Assembly: GCF_028769735.1 (NCBI RefSeq)
Contig: NC_088176.1
Coordinates: forward strand, 19,715,501 to 19,779,500
Length of the DNA: 64,000 nucleotides
Source: Zonotrichia leucophrys gambelii
Taxonomy: Eukaryota; Chordata; Aves; Passeriformes; Passerellidae
Direction of reading: 5' to 3'
In this document: piece by piece, positions 1 to 14,260 of the stretch
Numbering within the stretch: position 1 is the stretch's first letter
Layout of the letters: each line of letters opens with the position of its first letter
Notes under the pieces: generated by a model
What the model was told of the DNA's origin: nothing
Databases searched by the model: none
Seen by the model: the letters and a program-made list of their open reading frames with translations, nothing else
Made by a program: the position numbers and the translations under genes

Positions 1-2650
1 AGGCTACTCACATGTATGATTTTTTGTCTATGTTCAAAGGGCTATGTGCAAAGCCAATGAGAACCATTGTCAGAGGACCCTGGACCAGGATTTCAACAAA
101 CCACTTGGACTCAGCACGTCCTATTTTCTTTGGTAAGTGAATTAATAAGTGTTCTGCACTAGACTGTTGCCAAGAAAAGCAAAGATACTGTTTTCACTGG
201 CCAGCAAGTTAAAAAAACCTGAGCAGCTCAGTTTTGCCTTTGAAGATTCAGCTCTACTCACAGCTTCAATCAGTTGTGCTGGAAAAACAATATCAGCATC
301 TTTGTGGTAAAATTCATAGCAGTTTACCATGTTGGTATACACACACGTAGCATTTTCTGCACTCTGCTACTGCTGATTTGCAGCAGGCCTGGCCAAAACC
401 CCTGATGATGCTGCAAAGACACAGCCCCAGAGTGACTTGGCCAACACTTGCCGCATGCTCTGGCAGGAATCAGCATGCTCTTCTGAATTCACACTCCAAG
501 CAGAAACACCTCACTACAAAACTTACTTGCTGTAGTCAGCTACTGAAAAGGCAAATAGGAAAAAACTCCCAAACAATCCACCAAAAAACAAACCCCACAG
601 CCTTACAACTTGATGGTATTCCTGATGCTTTGGCATAGCACATTAGGATGTTCAGGCACTGTTCTGCCTTAAGAGTAAATAGGAGTTTGTGGTTTGGAGA
701 CATGATGCATCTCCCCTCACACTGCTGAGTTCCTGTCTCAGTATGCAGCAAGTGAAGCCCCTTAATGTTAAGCCCAGTGTTCTGAACAGCAGCAAACCCC
801 ACTCACATACACAACTCTAAATTATTTAATCTGCTTTAATTTAAAGAAAGGGAATAAGAAAAGACAAGACTTCTGTGAGTTTAAATGTTCCTTTCACACC
901 AGGAAATAACTCTTCTAGCATCAGCCATCAAAGGGTCAAAGCTAATTTTCAGGCCACCATTGATTCTTAGTATAAGATTAAGACAATGGTTACTGCTCAG
1001 AGATAAGCTCTGTAACATGAATTTCTCCACTCAGCTGTGCATCAAATTCTCCTGCTCAAGTCAGTTAGAGGTTATTACCAATAAATTCAGTTGTACTATG
1101 TTTATAAACTAGCAGTATCACGATATCTATACAGTGGCCAGAGCCTGAACCAGATCTAAGACTTAGGAGGGAATGTCTTTCTCCACCAGCATTACTGCTA
1201 AATCCCGACCATCTATCTAGATTGGACTGTGGTGGGGCAGTGAGTGACAGGGGAGTTCAGCAGCTGGTTTCTTGCTGCAGTTAACTAAAATTAGTGAGCT
1301 ACTTTAAAATCCCACCTAGGGCATGTGTTGTGCTGTATGTTTGATTTTATGGCATTTAGCTGAATTCTTGCTAATGGCTGCATTGGGAAATTGGTCTCTA
1401 GGATTGAATCTCCTGCTGAATTAAATGTCAGCTCTCTGTATCACAGCAGCAAAACCTCAGTGCAGACTCTGCCCCACTCCTTTGGCAAGAGACAGCCCCT
1501 AAGTCCCAAGGTTGAAGCAGAGTCTTTCCAATACCTGGGCAGCAGAAGGCACAGACCAGACCTCAGCCCAACAGTGTCACAGACAGGTGTCACCACATGG
1601 CTCCAGCTCAAACTAAGTCAAAATGGCTCAGTTTCACACTGTGCCTTGGCAGAGTTATGAAATACCTGGAGAATGCTGCACCAATTCCTTGGGCCAAGCA
1701 ACACAGAGAAGCCTGATGTGAAAGAGAACATGGACAGATCCCAGGCCAAGGTCTGGGCAGGGTGCTGCTGCACATGTGCTGCTTTAGTCTCAGGTCCTTT
1801 CCAACCAAAACAGCCATGTTAGTGCTTAAGTAATTGCAGAGTCAAACTAGTTTTATAATATACTTATTTTGCTAGAAAGACTCACATGGGATGTGTGCTT
1901 GGGTGAGAATCCACTGGGGCCATGTCACTGCCCCAGTGAAAATTCAGAAGAATGCCACTGACTTTAGTGTAGTTATTTTGGATTTTTTGCAGTGTAATCC
2001 TCTAAATCTAGCCCAGGCGAGGCCCTTGCACAGGTTGCTGTTATTACTACATTTACTTGACAGAGGCAGCAGGCCAATGAAGCAAGGCTGTCAACAGGCT
2101 ACAAAACCAACTTCCTAGACAGAGGCTGCATGATCTGCCACACAGATAAACACGTAAGATGCTTGTGTATTTCTCTCCCACCTTCTCCACAGCTAGACTG
2201 CTAAGAGCTTACTGAGTAAGAGAAAAAAATCCAAACCAAACAAAGAGAAAACCCTGAGTCAGTGATATTCCTCACCCCTCAAGTCTTTTCTATCTATGAC
2301 AACTAACTGGCTTAGTACAGTAGCAATGATTTACTGAGCCACACTTCTGCAGTGCCTTCTGTGCCCTGTGGTAGGTGTGAGCAGGCAGCTGGCAGGAGAC
2401 ACCTCTGACCCAAGCAGGTTAGCTCAGGCATGGCACCCATTAGCTCTCCACAGCAGCAGGCTTCTCAGCATGAGGGAGGGAGTCCAGCTCTCAAGGACCC
2501 CAAGGGCCACACGATCTCTGATAGTATGGGGCATGATGCTACCCCCAACATGATTATCAGAGTGGCATATACTCAGCTCCTAGGAGGATCAGGCCCAGAA
2601 CATCTCTCACAGGAGTGAGAGGAAACAAGAGCAGTTATTCCAGGACTTAC
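1..2650 (-). other. PDLIM1: PDLIM1 intron 3 (partial)
   Basis: No PDLIM1 exon or RNA gene was recognised here. A possible degenerate CR1-like tail lies near 1790-1815. Short open frames exist but have no recognisable protein similarity. Confidence 0.7.
1785..1815 (+). repeat. Possible degenerate CR1 LINE tail
   Basis: The text CTCAGGTCCTTTCCAACC resembles the 3' end of avian CR1 elements (AGGTCCCTTCCAACCC). The upstream match is poor and the terminal octamer repeats are absent, so this is only suggestive. Confidence 0.3.
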
Positions 2651-2735
2651 CTGTGGCTCAGAGGCCAGATTCATCTTATAAGGATGTGTCTTTCCCTCCT
2701 CGCTTACAAGTGGTGACCAGACTTTTGCCTCCGAT
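2651..2735 (-). CDS. PDLIM1: PDLIM1 coding exon 3: start of the linker after the PDZ domain
   Basis: The 85-bp exon completes the split arginine and adds 28 codons. These read [15 protein letters not shown] and then [13 protein letters not shown], the stretch that follows the PDZ domain in PDLIM1. The acceptor is ...TGCAG before ATCGG and the donor is GTAAGT-like (CACAG, then GTAAG). It ends in phase 0. The next exon, expected to encode the region leading to the ZM motif, was not found between position 1 and 2650. Confidence 0.95.
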
Positions 2736-5700
2736 CTGCAACACACACATTTTGAATAATTAATCTATTTTCATCAGTGACACCATAATTATTATTAAAA
2801 GGCTCAAAGTTCAACAATTTCTCAAACTTTTCCACAGTCTCTCATATATAGCACAACCCACATCAGGAGGAATCCAGACAGCCTCATTTTAGGTACACAA
2901 TGTAGGTGGCTTAGATAAGTGAGGTCCTTGGAGCAAGACAAGATCTCAGTAGTGACTGTCCTGGCTTACTCTCTGTGACTCCACAGGCAACACATCAGGC
3001 ATAGGCTCCCACCCAGGCTGTCAAGCTGGGGGCTACCCAAAAGCAGAAGCTGGAGATATCCTGCAGATGCCTTAATTAAGTGGGACAATTCAGATTGCTA
3101 TGTGCTTCAGCTTTTATGGGTAGCCAGCAAGAGGAATGATTCTTGTCTGTATTTACTATATAAAGAACATTTTGTTCTTGAGGTTGGAATGCCTTGGAGA
3201 TAAGCTAGAAACATTTTCTCATTTGGGTCTCCCAAATTTGCTTCTTATTTATAGTGGTATCCATGTTGAACAAACAGAAGGCCTTTTAGAATGATGAAAA
3301 AAAACCAAACCCCGCCTGCAATGGGACCAAGAACTGAGACGACCTCAAGTGACAGAGAAAGTCTACATAACCTTTACTGGTCTGTGGTCTGACCCAATTA
3401 CTCACAGTAGTCTGAAACACAAGTCAAGATCTACAACTAAAACCAACTGCTTTTACCATCCTCATTGTGGAATTCTGCTATGTCCCAAAGAATGACAAAC
3501 AAATGGTCAGGAAGAACTGGAGTGCTTGGATTTGCTCGAAATATGTTGTGGGAAGCATTTCTCAGAAGTAAAGACGGTATTACCATCTCAGATGGATTAA
3601 ACAGTGCCACTTTCCCCAAACATTTGAATAGTAGGGAATGAGTGACTGCAGTATTGTTGATTGAAAACTGCTGTTCAATGCTAAACATTGCATCATGCAA
3701 CAACCAGATGGCTGATAAACTCTCAGGATGAGGTCTGAAAACTATGTTTCTGTCCTGTTGACAGAAGCCCTTTCTGGAATCTGGAACTGGAAGTAGATGT
3801 ACTTCCTAGGTATTTGTGGGTCAAGGCCTAGCTATAATTTAAGTACTTAGTAGCAAAACAGGAATGCTTCCATTGCAAACTAACTGGATCAGTGGAAAGA
3901 GATTTTTCAGTTAGAGAAGGAGGAAGAGACTAGAAAAAGAAAAGGCTGACAAGGATGGAGAAACAGGGTATAAAGCTACCCACAACATATTCAGCCTGTG
4001 TGCACCATTCCTCTAAAAGCCCTCCAAAGTCACAATGTTTTTTAAACAGCCCAAACTTAGCTGAGATGTACGTATACATCCCAGACATTTGCTGCATAAA
4101 CAGCATTTCAATATTTGCACCTAGAGGGCAGCTCGGTGGGAGGAGATGGGAGGCAGCATTCTCAGCCAGGAAAGAATAGTTTTATTGACCTGCTATTCCC
4201 TTTATTGCACAGTGGACTTTACACAGAAGAAACTTGAATGAAGGCTGCTGTGCTTTCACAGGAAAAGTACAAACACACAGGTCACACCTGATATCCTTTA
4301 TGAGTATTCAGGTACAGCAAACCTTTGACTCTTGGTTATTGCATGCTGCAAGCCCAGCAGATCCCTGACAACCCATGCCACTCAAATGCTGCCGTGGGGC
4401 AAGCTGGGGCACACACAGACAAGCATGACTAACAGCTGCCTGATATCAGATCCACACCAATCTGATCATCATCTTGTCACAACAACTGCTCTTACTGGAG
4501 GTCCAACATGTCTCAGGTGAATACAAAACAACCATTCTCTCCTTGCTTCTGGACGTCCATGTTTTAAGGTGCCTGAGGAACCAGCAATTTCACCCAGATT
4601 ATGGATATCAAGCCTTACAAAGTCCCATCAGGGATGGCTGTATTTTCCACACCTGAAGACTGTTTGCACATAGGGAAGCAGCCTGATGACCAATACAAAG
4701 TCTTATTCCTTGGAAGGGTTTGGAGATCATGTGTGACCGAGTTTCATCTCCTCTGGAAAAACAGGGGACACAGCAAAATGTATGGAAATGAGACACCCAG
4801 CCAGCCAGGCTGTAAGCAAAGGGACATTGGCTGGAGATGAACGAGCAGCTCAGAGAGCATTAAACACTTCTGCTGATCTCTAGCATGAGGCATCCCTGTG
4901 CCAGTTCTCACAGCAGTGATCCAAGAACTCTTGAGGTAGCATTTTCTTTCATAGCAGTTTATTATAAGCTTTCAGAAGTATGAGAAGGCTTTATTCACAC
5001 TGAAAAATTTAAGCCTAGAGCAGCCCAGTGTACGAATATGGAACAGAAACTTCCCCTCAGGCACTTGATTTCATCCCACTGTCCTCAGTGCATTTGAGGT
5101 GCTGATCACACAGCACTTTGGTCTCCAGAAGAGAGGAGGCAATTATGGCAAACTACTGCAGCCCATGGGGGGCTTGACCAAATTTTTCTTCTTTATTTAT
5201 AAGCAAGGCAAATAGCTCAAGTTTGTTCCCCAGACTGCTGCCATCCTGCTCTGTCACTGGATATAAATGGAAGCAGCAAGGTCACTCCAAGCTTTACTTT
5301 CAATCCAATCTAGAAGTTATCCAAACAGAAATGTTAAATAGGCCATGCATCTGTCCCTCTGAGGCAGGGAAGATAAAGCTGCCCTTTGTATTCACAACAG
5401 CTGCAGAAGAGCCCCTCAGCCACTCTCAGCAGCCCATTTATGGCCCCAGTGAAGCAGAAAAAGGACACAGCTTTGCTCTCCCTGGCTTTACCCAGCAGAT
5501 CTTCCAAGGCATGTGCCCCATCCCACCTGAGGAGCCCACAGTCTGTGGGTCTTAGGTACAACCATGATAGTCCCAGCTCTTGGGAAGAGTTTCCTGGTTC
5601 TGCTTCTTGTGTCAATGTCTGTAATTCTACTGAAGTGTGGCAGGAGGAAGAAAAACACCACCTAAAAGTTCACCTTATGTCCCACTACTGGCCCAGGGTT

Positions 5701-5889
5701 TACTTTCTGCAGTGTTGGGAAGTGTGGGCACCAGGCACAGAGAGCAGGGCAGATTAGACTCACTGTGTTTGTATCTTATCCATATGGTTCCATATCTTAG
5801 CTATATGAAGGAGGGAGCAGGTGTCAGAGTAGGCAGCTAAACCCAGCCTTGGTAACAGTACCTTCAGCTCACACCAGGCTGCTGCTGGT

Positions 5890-5940
5890 AGGGGCCTTCT
5901 GGAGATCTTTCTGTCCAACAGCCTGCTGGGGAATCCCACC
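5890..5940 (-). repeat. Possible degenerate antisense CR1 fragment
   Basis: GGAGATCTTTCTGTCCAACA followed by GCCTGCTGGGG resembles the reverse complement of the CR1 3' region. It is diverged and short, and a repeat-library search would decide. Confidence 0.3.
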
Positions 5941-8900
5941 CTGTCTGAGGAAAGCCAGGGGCTTTGGCATCCTTATCAGATCTCAGAAACTCCTGATAAA
6001 CTGATGAATATTTATTTTATTATATGGTTTCTAATCCATATTCTTTCAAATGAGACTCCATCAGAGAGCAATACTGAAAACAATGAAGGAGACAAAAACA
6101 TGACACAAACAAGCCTGAGAATGTGGGTCAGGAAAATTAACGGCAGGCACATCTATACACAAACTCTGACATTTTTGCAGTTCACATTTCCATGTTGTTT
6201 CCTTACTACAGGACAGAGAGTAACTTAGGGCCAGGGAATGAGCCATGCATCTCCTGTTTCATCCAGGCAGAAACCAAAACCCAAGATTAGAAAGACATTT
6301 CTCTGATGCTAGTTTGGATGAAGAGGTACTGGCAGGAAAAAGAAGGAAGGAAACCACATGCAAGTCAAGGCAGGAATATGGAGAGGTATTTATGAAACAA
6401 CAATTTTCAAGCAGCTTGTCTCGAACCTGATGTAATATAAACATTACAAGAGCCTGGATTTTGCTATCAGTGCTTTGCGTGCAAAGCTGGGCCATAGCTT
6501 CAAGGGAAAAGAGCTGGAAAATGAGGGTCTAATTCTTTGTGCCAGGAACTGTGTAATTTCCATAAAGAAGAAAGGCATATCTACATTCATTCACATCTCA
6601 TTTCAAACACTGGGATGGACACAACTAAGATACCAAGTAGCAAATAAACCCCAAAAGACTGAAAAGTTTCTTGTCCAGCACAAAGTTTTTTAGCTGAAAA
6701 ATGAGGAAAGACCTAAAGAATTTATCTTTCACAATCCTCTCACCAGAGTTTTCAACAGGCATTTTAATAAAGATTAGAAACTAACTACAAGAGCTGTCAG
6801 ACTACCAGGAAGGGACCTTTTAATCAGCCTTTTAGCTGCAACAGCTGTCAAATACAGGCCCTTAGCTTTAAACATGAGTAGTCACTTTTAACAAACATCC
6901 ATTAATGGACATATTCAGTTTGGCAAGCAAAACTGTATTCAGACTGCATACAGCCTCCTGCCAATTCAAACAGCAATGACAGTCACAACTTCCTGGAGAC
7001 AGGAGACCCCAAATGCATGTGTCCATGCCCTCTTGCATTTCAGGTGTCTCTTTATACAACCACTAAAACCAAAAAGGCAACTCCAGTTAAACTGCTGTGG
7101 CTTCTTCTGTGTATCTGGAGCAGGTTCATGACAGCTACAAAGGCTCAGACACTGACTGCTCAGACTCACACTCTTCTAACTGGCCAGCTGCAGAGTTAAC
7201 TCTTACTGCCTCACCAAAGAGGCTGTAAAATCACAGCAAATACCAATCTTGATATGCCAAAATTACTTTGAACATATCTGTTGTTAGTAAAAGCTGCTGG
7301 CATGCACCCACAAGGGCTGGAAGCACCACACTGGCCATGGAGAGGTTGGGAGTGGCCACAGAGGGCCAGGCAACCTGCATGGCCTTATATAGCTGCACAC
7401 TGAGCAGCTGGCTTTTCCCAGGGCCAAAGGAATTATTAGTAAGATGACAGAACTGGAAAACTCTTCTTGGCAAGGAAGCAAAAAAGCAAACCTAAATGAG
7501 TCAACGGATTCCACCGACTTCCTAGAACAGAAATCCAAGCCTATTGTGGCTTTGTGCAACTATTCCCCACAGCTCAGACCTGGCAACACATGGAGTGAGC
7601 AAGAGTGCAAGCATACCTACCACACAAAATGAAAGGACACGACATGTGTGCTCTCTTCTTCTTTTACATCTACACATGATCCTTTCTGACAATCCATTTA
7701 ACAGGTCCTGGGAGCAGACCTGACTTCCCTGATCCTAGCACTTTTCAAAGAACAAATACATAGCTTCACTCCTCGGCAGCACTTTCAACAACTTAAAAGA
7801 CTATTTTGCAAACAAAAAAGGTGCATAAACTGGCAGCAGAGTAGCAGAAAAGCAGCTTGAAACTTGAGAAAAATGACAGTAGAAGCAGAACAGGACATTA
7901 CATATTTGCAACCTTTTTTAAAAAATATTCTCCTCTACCACCCTCAAACTGCCTCCAGACATAAAGGGAAGGACAGACTCACTACAGGAACACCTTTTTT
8001 GTTGAAAAAACCCCTTATATAAATATACACTTTAACTTTGAGTTGCTCAGGGCTGTACAGTTGCACCACCCATCTGGTGACTATAGCCAGAGGCAAAGAG
8101 CCATTTGTTATAGAAATAATTTTCACCTGTGCTGCAATGAACATTTGTCTGCTTTTGTACATCTGCAGCCACAACAGAGCTGTGTGTCAAATTCATCATG
8201 AGCACTTCCACTGACAGGGGTGACGCCTGGATCATTTGGCTATCCTGTGAATTTTGTGGTAGGAGTATCTGTTTCTCCTGCACCTTCTTTGCTTTAAATG
8301 CTCTTATTCAGGGAAAGCATCTCACTCAAAATACACTACATTTCCAAAGAGAGTTGATAGGTGTCTCCAATTTGTTGGACACATCTTGCTGCTTACCCCC
8401 ATTAATAGAGAGCAATGGTGGGAGAGGCTTAGCTCAACCCTAACATATCAGTGCAGCGGTGTTCACACCCTAATTTGAAAAAATGAAATCACCAGGAAAA
8501 AGAAGCATAGCTCTTCTAAAATACTCCAACTTCATTTTTCCTATGGAGAGACTCAAAAACCTCCCTGTGAATTCCTCAGTTCAGCAACCAGGTAGGCTTG
8601 AATTGACTGAAGCACTGTCTTGAGCTTGATTTTACACTGCTGAAGACAATAATGGAACCTTTACTTTGGTTTCTTGGTAACTACATTTCTTTTCAAACAA
8701 AAAGCAAAATGAATGAACAAACAGGCTCAGAAGAGAGCAGGAGCTGCTGGACACAGTGAGTTCAGTGGGAATTTGTTATCTTTGGCAACATTGCTGAATA
8801 TCCACTTTCGAGGCAGAAGACAGACCTTTCCAACTCTGTTCACAAGTCAAACAGCAAAGCACTGGGCAGTGCCACTTAGGAAAGAGTACTCAAAGAAAGC

Positions 8901-11900
8901 AATTTGTGGCTGGGTTTTAAATCCTAGGAAATTATGAGATTTGCTCCTTTGGGTGAAAAAGCAGACCAGACATGTTTTCTTCAGCTAGCTAGAAAGTTGA
9001 TACGTTTTTAATGGTGACTTGTGTTAGACAAGATTTCCTGCCCACAATCTGATCTGAAATATTTTTGGACTGTTACCATTGCTAAGAAAAATAGCGAAAC
9101 AGGAAACATTGGAATGCTGTTGATATACACAATCAAGCATACAGTGCAAACAGCATTTCCTTTACCAGAAGCATTTAAGTCCTTTCAATTCTCTATATTT
9201 ACACTTCTCTTAAATAATCATTAGTAAGCCAAACATGAAGACATCTTAACTGCTTAGCTATCGTTAAAAGAGAACAGAGTTGCCAATTTGAAGAACACAC
9301 ATGTATAAAGATTGTTTTGGTTCACAGAAGAGCAGATGAAAAAGACAAGCATGAAACACTCTCCTAGCTTCCAGCTACTTGCAGCTTAAAGGTTTTCTGC
9401 AGCAGAGATACCTCCATTGTGTATATCATCCTTTAAAGATTTGTCTTGCACTAATTCACCCACTAGGGTCCTCAAACCACATGCACTCATCACATGTACA
9501 GCACAGTCACAAATGAAGTCTCCACTGTCACAACAGTGCTGATCCTTTGGTGAAACTGAAACACCTGGTATGAGCTCAGACCTGTGTCTGAAACCCACCT
9601 GGCACAACCTTGCTGCCACACTGAATGCAGGTCAGAGAATATTTAGCATGGGTAATCATTTAAATAAGTAATCATTCAAAATTCATTAGTAGCAACTTAA
9701 AAATCACTAAGGACTTATGCTTTCACAAGACATCTCTCCAATGGTGAGTAGAAAAGGAGGACAGGGAAGACTTCTCACTCCAGAAAACCTAGCCCAGCTG
9801 GGCACATCCTCCCACCAGCGGGGTAATGCTCCAACCCACAGAGGTGCTGCTCTGTCAGAGCAAGGATCTGTGCCAGCGCAGCTCCTGGGCACAACTGATT
9901 CAGCTAATGAGCTACAACTGCACAGAGTGGAGACCAGACCCAAGGGCTGCTGGTGTTGCTGTGCAAATGATGTACATTCCTTTTCATACTCAGCCAACTA
10001 TTTACAGAGCTACTTTGACAGAGAAAAAACTTTCAGCTCTGACCTGACTGTATTGTGAGCCTTCCTCACCAACTGTACGGCCAAGCCTTAGTGACAGAGC
10101 TGTGCCCACCAAAGCTCAGGAAGCCCAAGCCACAGCACTTGGCCAGGTGGCACTCATTTTCCCCAAGAGCCTTCCAACCCCTCCATCCCCATGGCAATGC
10201 CCTTCCCTTCTTCACAGAGGAGGGATCCCCACCACACCACAGTCTGCTTTCCTCACCCACTTCCCCTACCTTAAGGTGAGCAGGAGGGTGAAGTATGGCT
10301 CCAGGTCTTTTAAAAATGCTTTCTCTGTCACCTCTCTAGGCATCCTCTCAAGGCCTTTCATTTTAAGGCCTTAGACTGTAAAGTAAAAAGAAATGCTCCT
10401 GCCTCAGCAATAAAGACTACATAGCACTTCTGACCACTGAGGGCAGCTACATTTAGACCAACACAATTATGGGGGCCTAGAAGGAGACACTGGGCATAAG
10501 GGATAAAATCTTCTCAACAGAGTACAACCAGGAAAGACAACATGATGTACACAGATTTTCCATAGAGCAATGGGTAATAATATCAAACTCTAAAGTGTAA
10601 GAAGTCAGATCACTGCTTTCACATTCTTGCAGTTTTGACACTCTTCCTGGCCTTCTGTCAGCAGAACTCGGTAATCAGTACAGCAGCAGAAGCATCCAAC
10701 ACACACTAATGCTACCTCGTTGAAAGAGGGTCTTGAAAGAGTGGAGTTGTGTAAACTGAAAGCCCCTGCACAATTTTACACAGCTGCAGATCCAGCTAGA
10801 AATCTCTCCCATGGCAGCTTCCAAGCCCAAGGCCAATGAAATGTGCATAGGGTAGCTATAAACTTAACGACATTGTAATTAACATTAGCAAACACATTTT
10901 ACAGACTCAATGATCTGTAAGAGTGAACTTGCCTGCAGGCTGAAAGAGCCCTTGCCTCCCTTCCTCTTTCCCAGCCAGAACCACATGGCACTGGTTTGCC
11001 AAGTCAAGCAGCTGGATTTTGGAGAGGAAAAGGAACACTCCTTTGCAGGAAGATTACATGCTGCTAACTTCAAGGCCAGTACAAAAACTCTGGGGTTAAC
11101 AGGCTGCTGCAGCGTTCACTACCCATTCACACTGCCTGCACTGTGCTCCATTCTTCCCTCTGTGAGTTCCCTTAATGAACCACCAGGCAATTTTTTGGCC
11201 AAGACCCATCGCTTCCTCCTGAACTGGGAAATGCCTGCTGAACTCCTGGCATTGTCCAAGCCATGGTAAAGACTTGTGTTTATCACAGAAAAGCCCTGAA
11301 CAACTGGACCACTGTGTCATTGAAGGCATGCTTTTGCACTCCTTTTGAAAGCACTTCCCCTGCATCTGCCCTGAAACTGATGGATGATCCCTCTTAGGGA
11401 AGGCAGGCACAGGCAAAACTTGCTGCAGGGCAAGTAGAAATGCCATACTGCATCTACCACCTAGCTTTGAAAACCACTGGTATCTGCAGCTGCAATTTAC
11501 ACAAAAAGGAAGGATAAATCCCCAGCACCCTCAAAAAAAGCAGGCTGAAGTTCTTTTAAGTAGCAGCAGTTCAATGCAAAGCAGAGCCCTGCCTTTCCAT
11601 CTCCATCTCCTCTCCGTACAAAGAGGGCCCAAGAACAAAGCCTGGCTGGGGAAAGGAATGAAGCTGTCCATTGCTCTGCAGTTCAAGATGGTGGGAAGGC
11701 TGAAGTCAGTCTGAGCTCTACAGTAGTGGCAGAAATTGTGGCTCAGCTGTCACCTGCCTTTAGTTTTTCAGGACTTGGAGAGTCTGATGCCTAAGAGGAA
11801 CTTTGTTGCACCCCGGGTCATCACTGTTCGAGGCTGACAGTGCTGTTTGATCAAGAGGCTTCAAAATATACAATATTTCTGAGTCTGTGCTTGGCAGAAA

Positions 11901-11920
11901 CCAGGCAATTAATTGCCTGG
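11901..11920. repeat. Perfect 20-bp palindrome with an AATTAATT core
   Basis: The arm CCAGGCAATT is followed immediately by its exact reverse complement. The centre contains TTAATTAA-like homeodomain half-sites. It lies in PDLIM1 intron 2, about 400 bases from exon 2. Confidence 0.9.
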
Positions 11921-12317
11921 AATAACATATAGGCATATATTTCAACTGCTAAAGGAGTGCAACAGGAAGGAAGGACATCTCTGGTTGCACGTCCTCTGAT
12001 ATGAGTGAAGTTTTCATGAGACTATAATTGGTTTCTTGCTGCCAGGAGCCACAGAGTAAGTTGACAGACCCTGCCATAAATTATCAGCCAGTTCCTCACT
12101 TGGAAAGTTGTTTTCATAAGGTCAAAGTGCAGCAAATGCAAGCAGCATTAGGATTAAAGGATGAAATGCAGTTCCCTTTTGCTAGCCAGCACCTGCCAGA
12201 CAAAGCACTAAGAGGTCAAGTTAAACAAGCAAGAGGCCTACTGCCACACCAAAACACAGCTACTGCCCACCCTGCAATCCTCCCTCTCTCCAGCCCCAGT
12301 CCTGCCCAGCTACGTAC

Positions 12318-12469
12318 CTGCTGACTGTCAGGGTCAGCTCATCCGTGCAGCCCTTGATTTTGTTTTGTGCCTCAAGGTGTGTCATGTTGTCTGTGTTCAC
12401 TCCATCGATGGCTATGATCTGGTCTCCTATACACAAGTTGGCTATTGCAGCTTTGCTGCCTGGAGTCAC
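12318..12469 (-). CDS. PDLIM1: PDLIM1 coding exon 2: second half of the PDZ domain
   Basis: The acceptor CTCTTAG precedes GTGACTCCAGGC and the donor is GTACGTAG. The exon encodes 50 residues plus two bases of a split arginine codon. Visible PDZ landmarks are [16 protein letters not shown], the IIAIDG strand and the conserved helix [13 protein letters not shown], whose first histidine lines the peptide groove in this family. It joins exon 1 in phase 0 and exon 3 in phase 2. The match to PDLIM1 rather than PDLIM3 or PDLIM4 is clear from NLCIGD and the [11 protein letters not shown] ending. Confidence 0.96.
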
Positions 12470-14260
12470 CTAAGAGAAAACAAAAAGAGTGAATGGACTT
12501 TCCAGGGAGGAGATTTCCATAGCAACATTTGAAAAGGAGTTGGAGAAGCTGTGGCTTTTCTCACTGGTACCTGGAAGTAAAGAACGTAAAATTAATGAAA
12601 GTAAATTCTAAGAAGAAATTTATCTAGGTCTTTTAGATAAAGGATTTTGTTTCGGCACCCACAGATAGAAATCTGGAGAGAGAACAACAGGTAAATAACA
12701 GAAATCATATTTTCACTCAAGACAATTCTCATGCTAGAGAGCAAGATCATAAAGAAAGCAACTATGTTCTTTTGTGGACAGAGAAGTGCTCTCTGAAACA
12801 GAAGGCACTGAGGACAGACAGAAGTCCAAGTCCCTAAGAACAGAGGTGACAGAAAAGAGTATCAGAGTCATTGCAATACCAATGCCAATCATAAACAGCT
12901 TTGCCTGCATTACAATTTCATTCGTTTTCTTCCTTAAGGAAAGGTTTGGACTCAAGATTTTGGATTCCTTCTTTAGTTGTTATAATATGGTTTTTCCCAG
13001 AAACGGGTGCAACACACATTTACTGATTTCAGCAAGATCAATCCCAAAGCAGTGTGTGATCTACGCAGATCGGAAGGGGCAAAGGCATCAGAAACGTCAT
13101 CCTTAAATCACAAGCTGTCAGCAGTGTCTGAAGAAGCAGAAGCACCACCCCCCCTGCCTGATCACAGCTCACCTTGACACCTGTTGCCATATTGATCTCC
13201 CCTTCCTCTCCATGTGGCCCCAGACAGAAGGCACTATGCAGCAATGCCATCAGCATGACACTCCTCATGAAAAAGGTCCCAGCTAAAACTTGGCATTTTC
13301 AAACAAATCAACTAGATGGCTTCTTCATTTTACACTTCTTTTAAAGAGGTGTCCTCTTAACAACTGAGACCTCTGGGCCAAACTTGTTGCTTGGGCAGAA
13401 GGTGAATAACATCACATTTGTGGCTTTGCAAACACTACATAAGATTTTGTGCCGTTTTAATGAGTTTGTGAAAGGTGTGTAATGATTTCTATGGGCTTTC
13501 ATCCATTATTTAACAGGCGGAGGAAATGAGAAGGGTGGACTGCTCCCTGACATGAGTACAGATTAAAACATGCCTTGCAGCTGAGACATACCTCATTTAT
13601 GAGTCCATTACAACTGGTATTCATTCTACACATTCATGCTAGGTTCCAGCATGCTGGAAAGCAGCTGAGTAAACCCAGCAGAGCTTTCAGACATAAATAC
13701 CATTCACAAGATTTAGAAATCCCTCCTAACTAGCGTTTGGTTGGCAAATCATTGCCCTCAGGGAAACATTCCCCTTCCAGAGGTGTCACACAATAGCAGC
13801 AATCACTGTTTTCCCTGGGTCAAACCTGTTCAGCATATCTCCTCACAACTGTAGTGGGCTGTTTTCCCCAACCAGAAGAAAAATCACAAGCTGCTTTTCC
13901 TTTTTCAGCTCTCTACTAGGAAAGTGTTTAATGGAAAAAAAAAGGACACAAAAGTGGATCACAGATGTCCAAGCTGACCAAGGTGCTCAACATTAATCCA
14001 AAGAACTTCAGATGGGTCAACAAATAGTGGATGTATACCTGCACACCACTTTGAATGCTGCAAGCAGTCTCTGAACTGACAGAGGAAGTGCTGATGAACA
14101 TACCAGAAAAAGCACCAAATGGACACAGAGAATCTGATTTACATGCGAAGATCACCACCTGCCAAGCTGCAGCCCTCAGCTGACCAGTGACCTATTGAGG
14201 CCATGGAGTGCAATCTGGATTCATTGCCTTGAGAGCGCCTCTGTAAACCTTGTGACAGGG

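Larger units (their letters stand above)
2736..12317 (-). other. PDLIM1: PDLIM1 intron 2
   Basis: This intron is about 9.6 kb. It holds a possible antisense CR1-like fragment near 5890-5940, a 20-bp perfect palindrome at 11901-11920, and a few splice-flanked open frames (see findings). I could support no gene in it. Confidence 0.75.
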
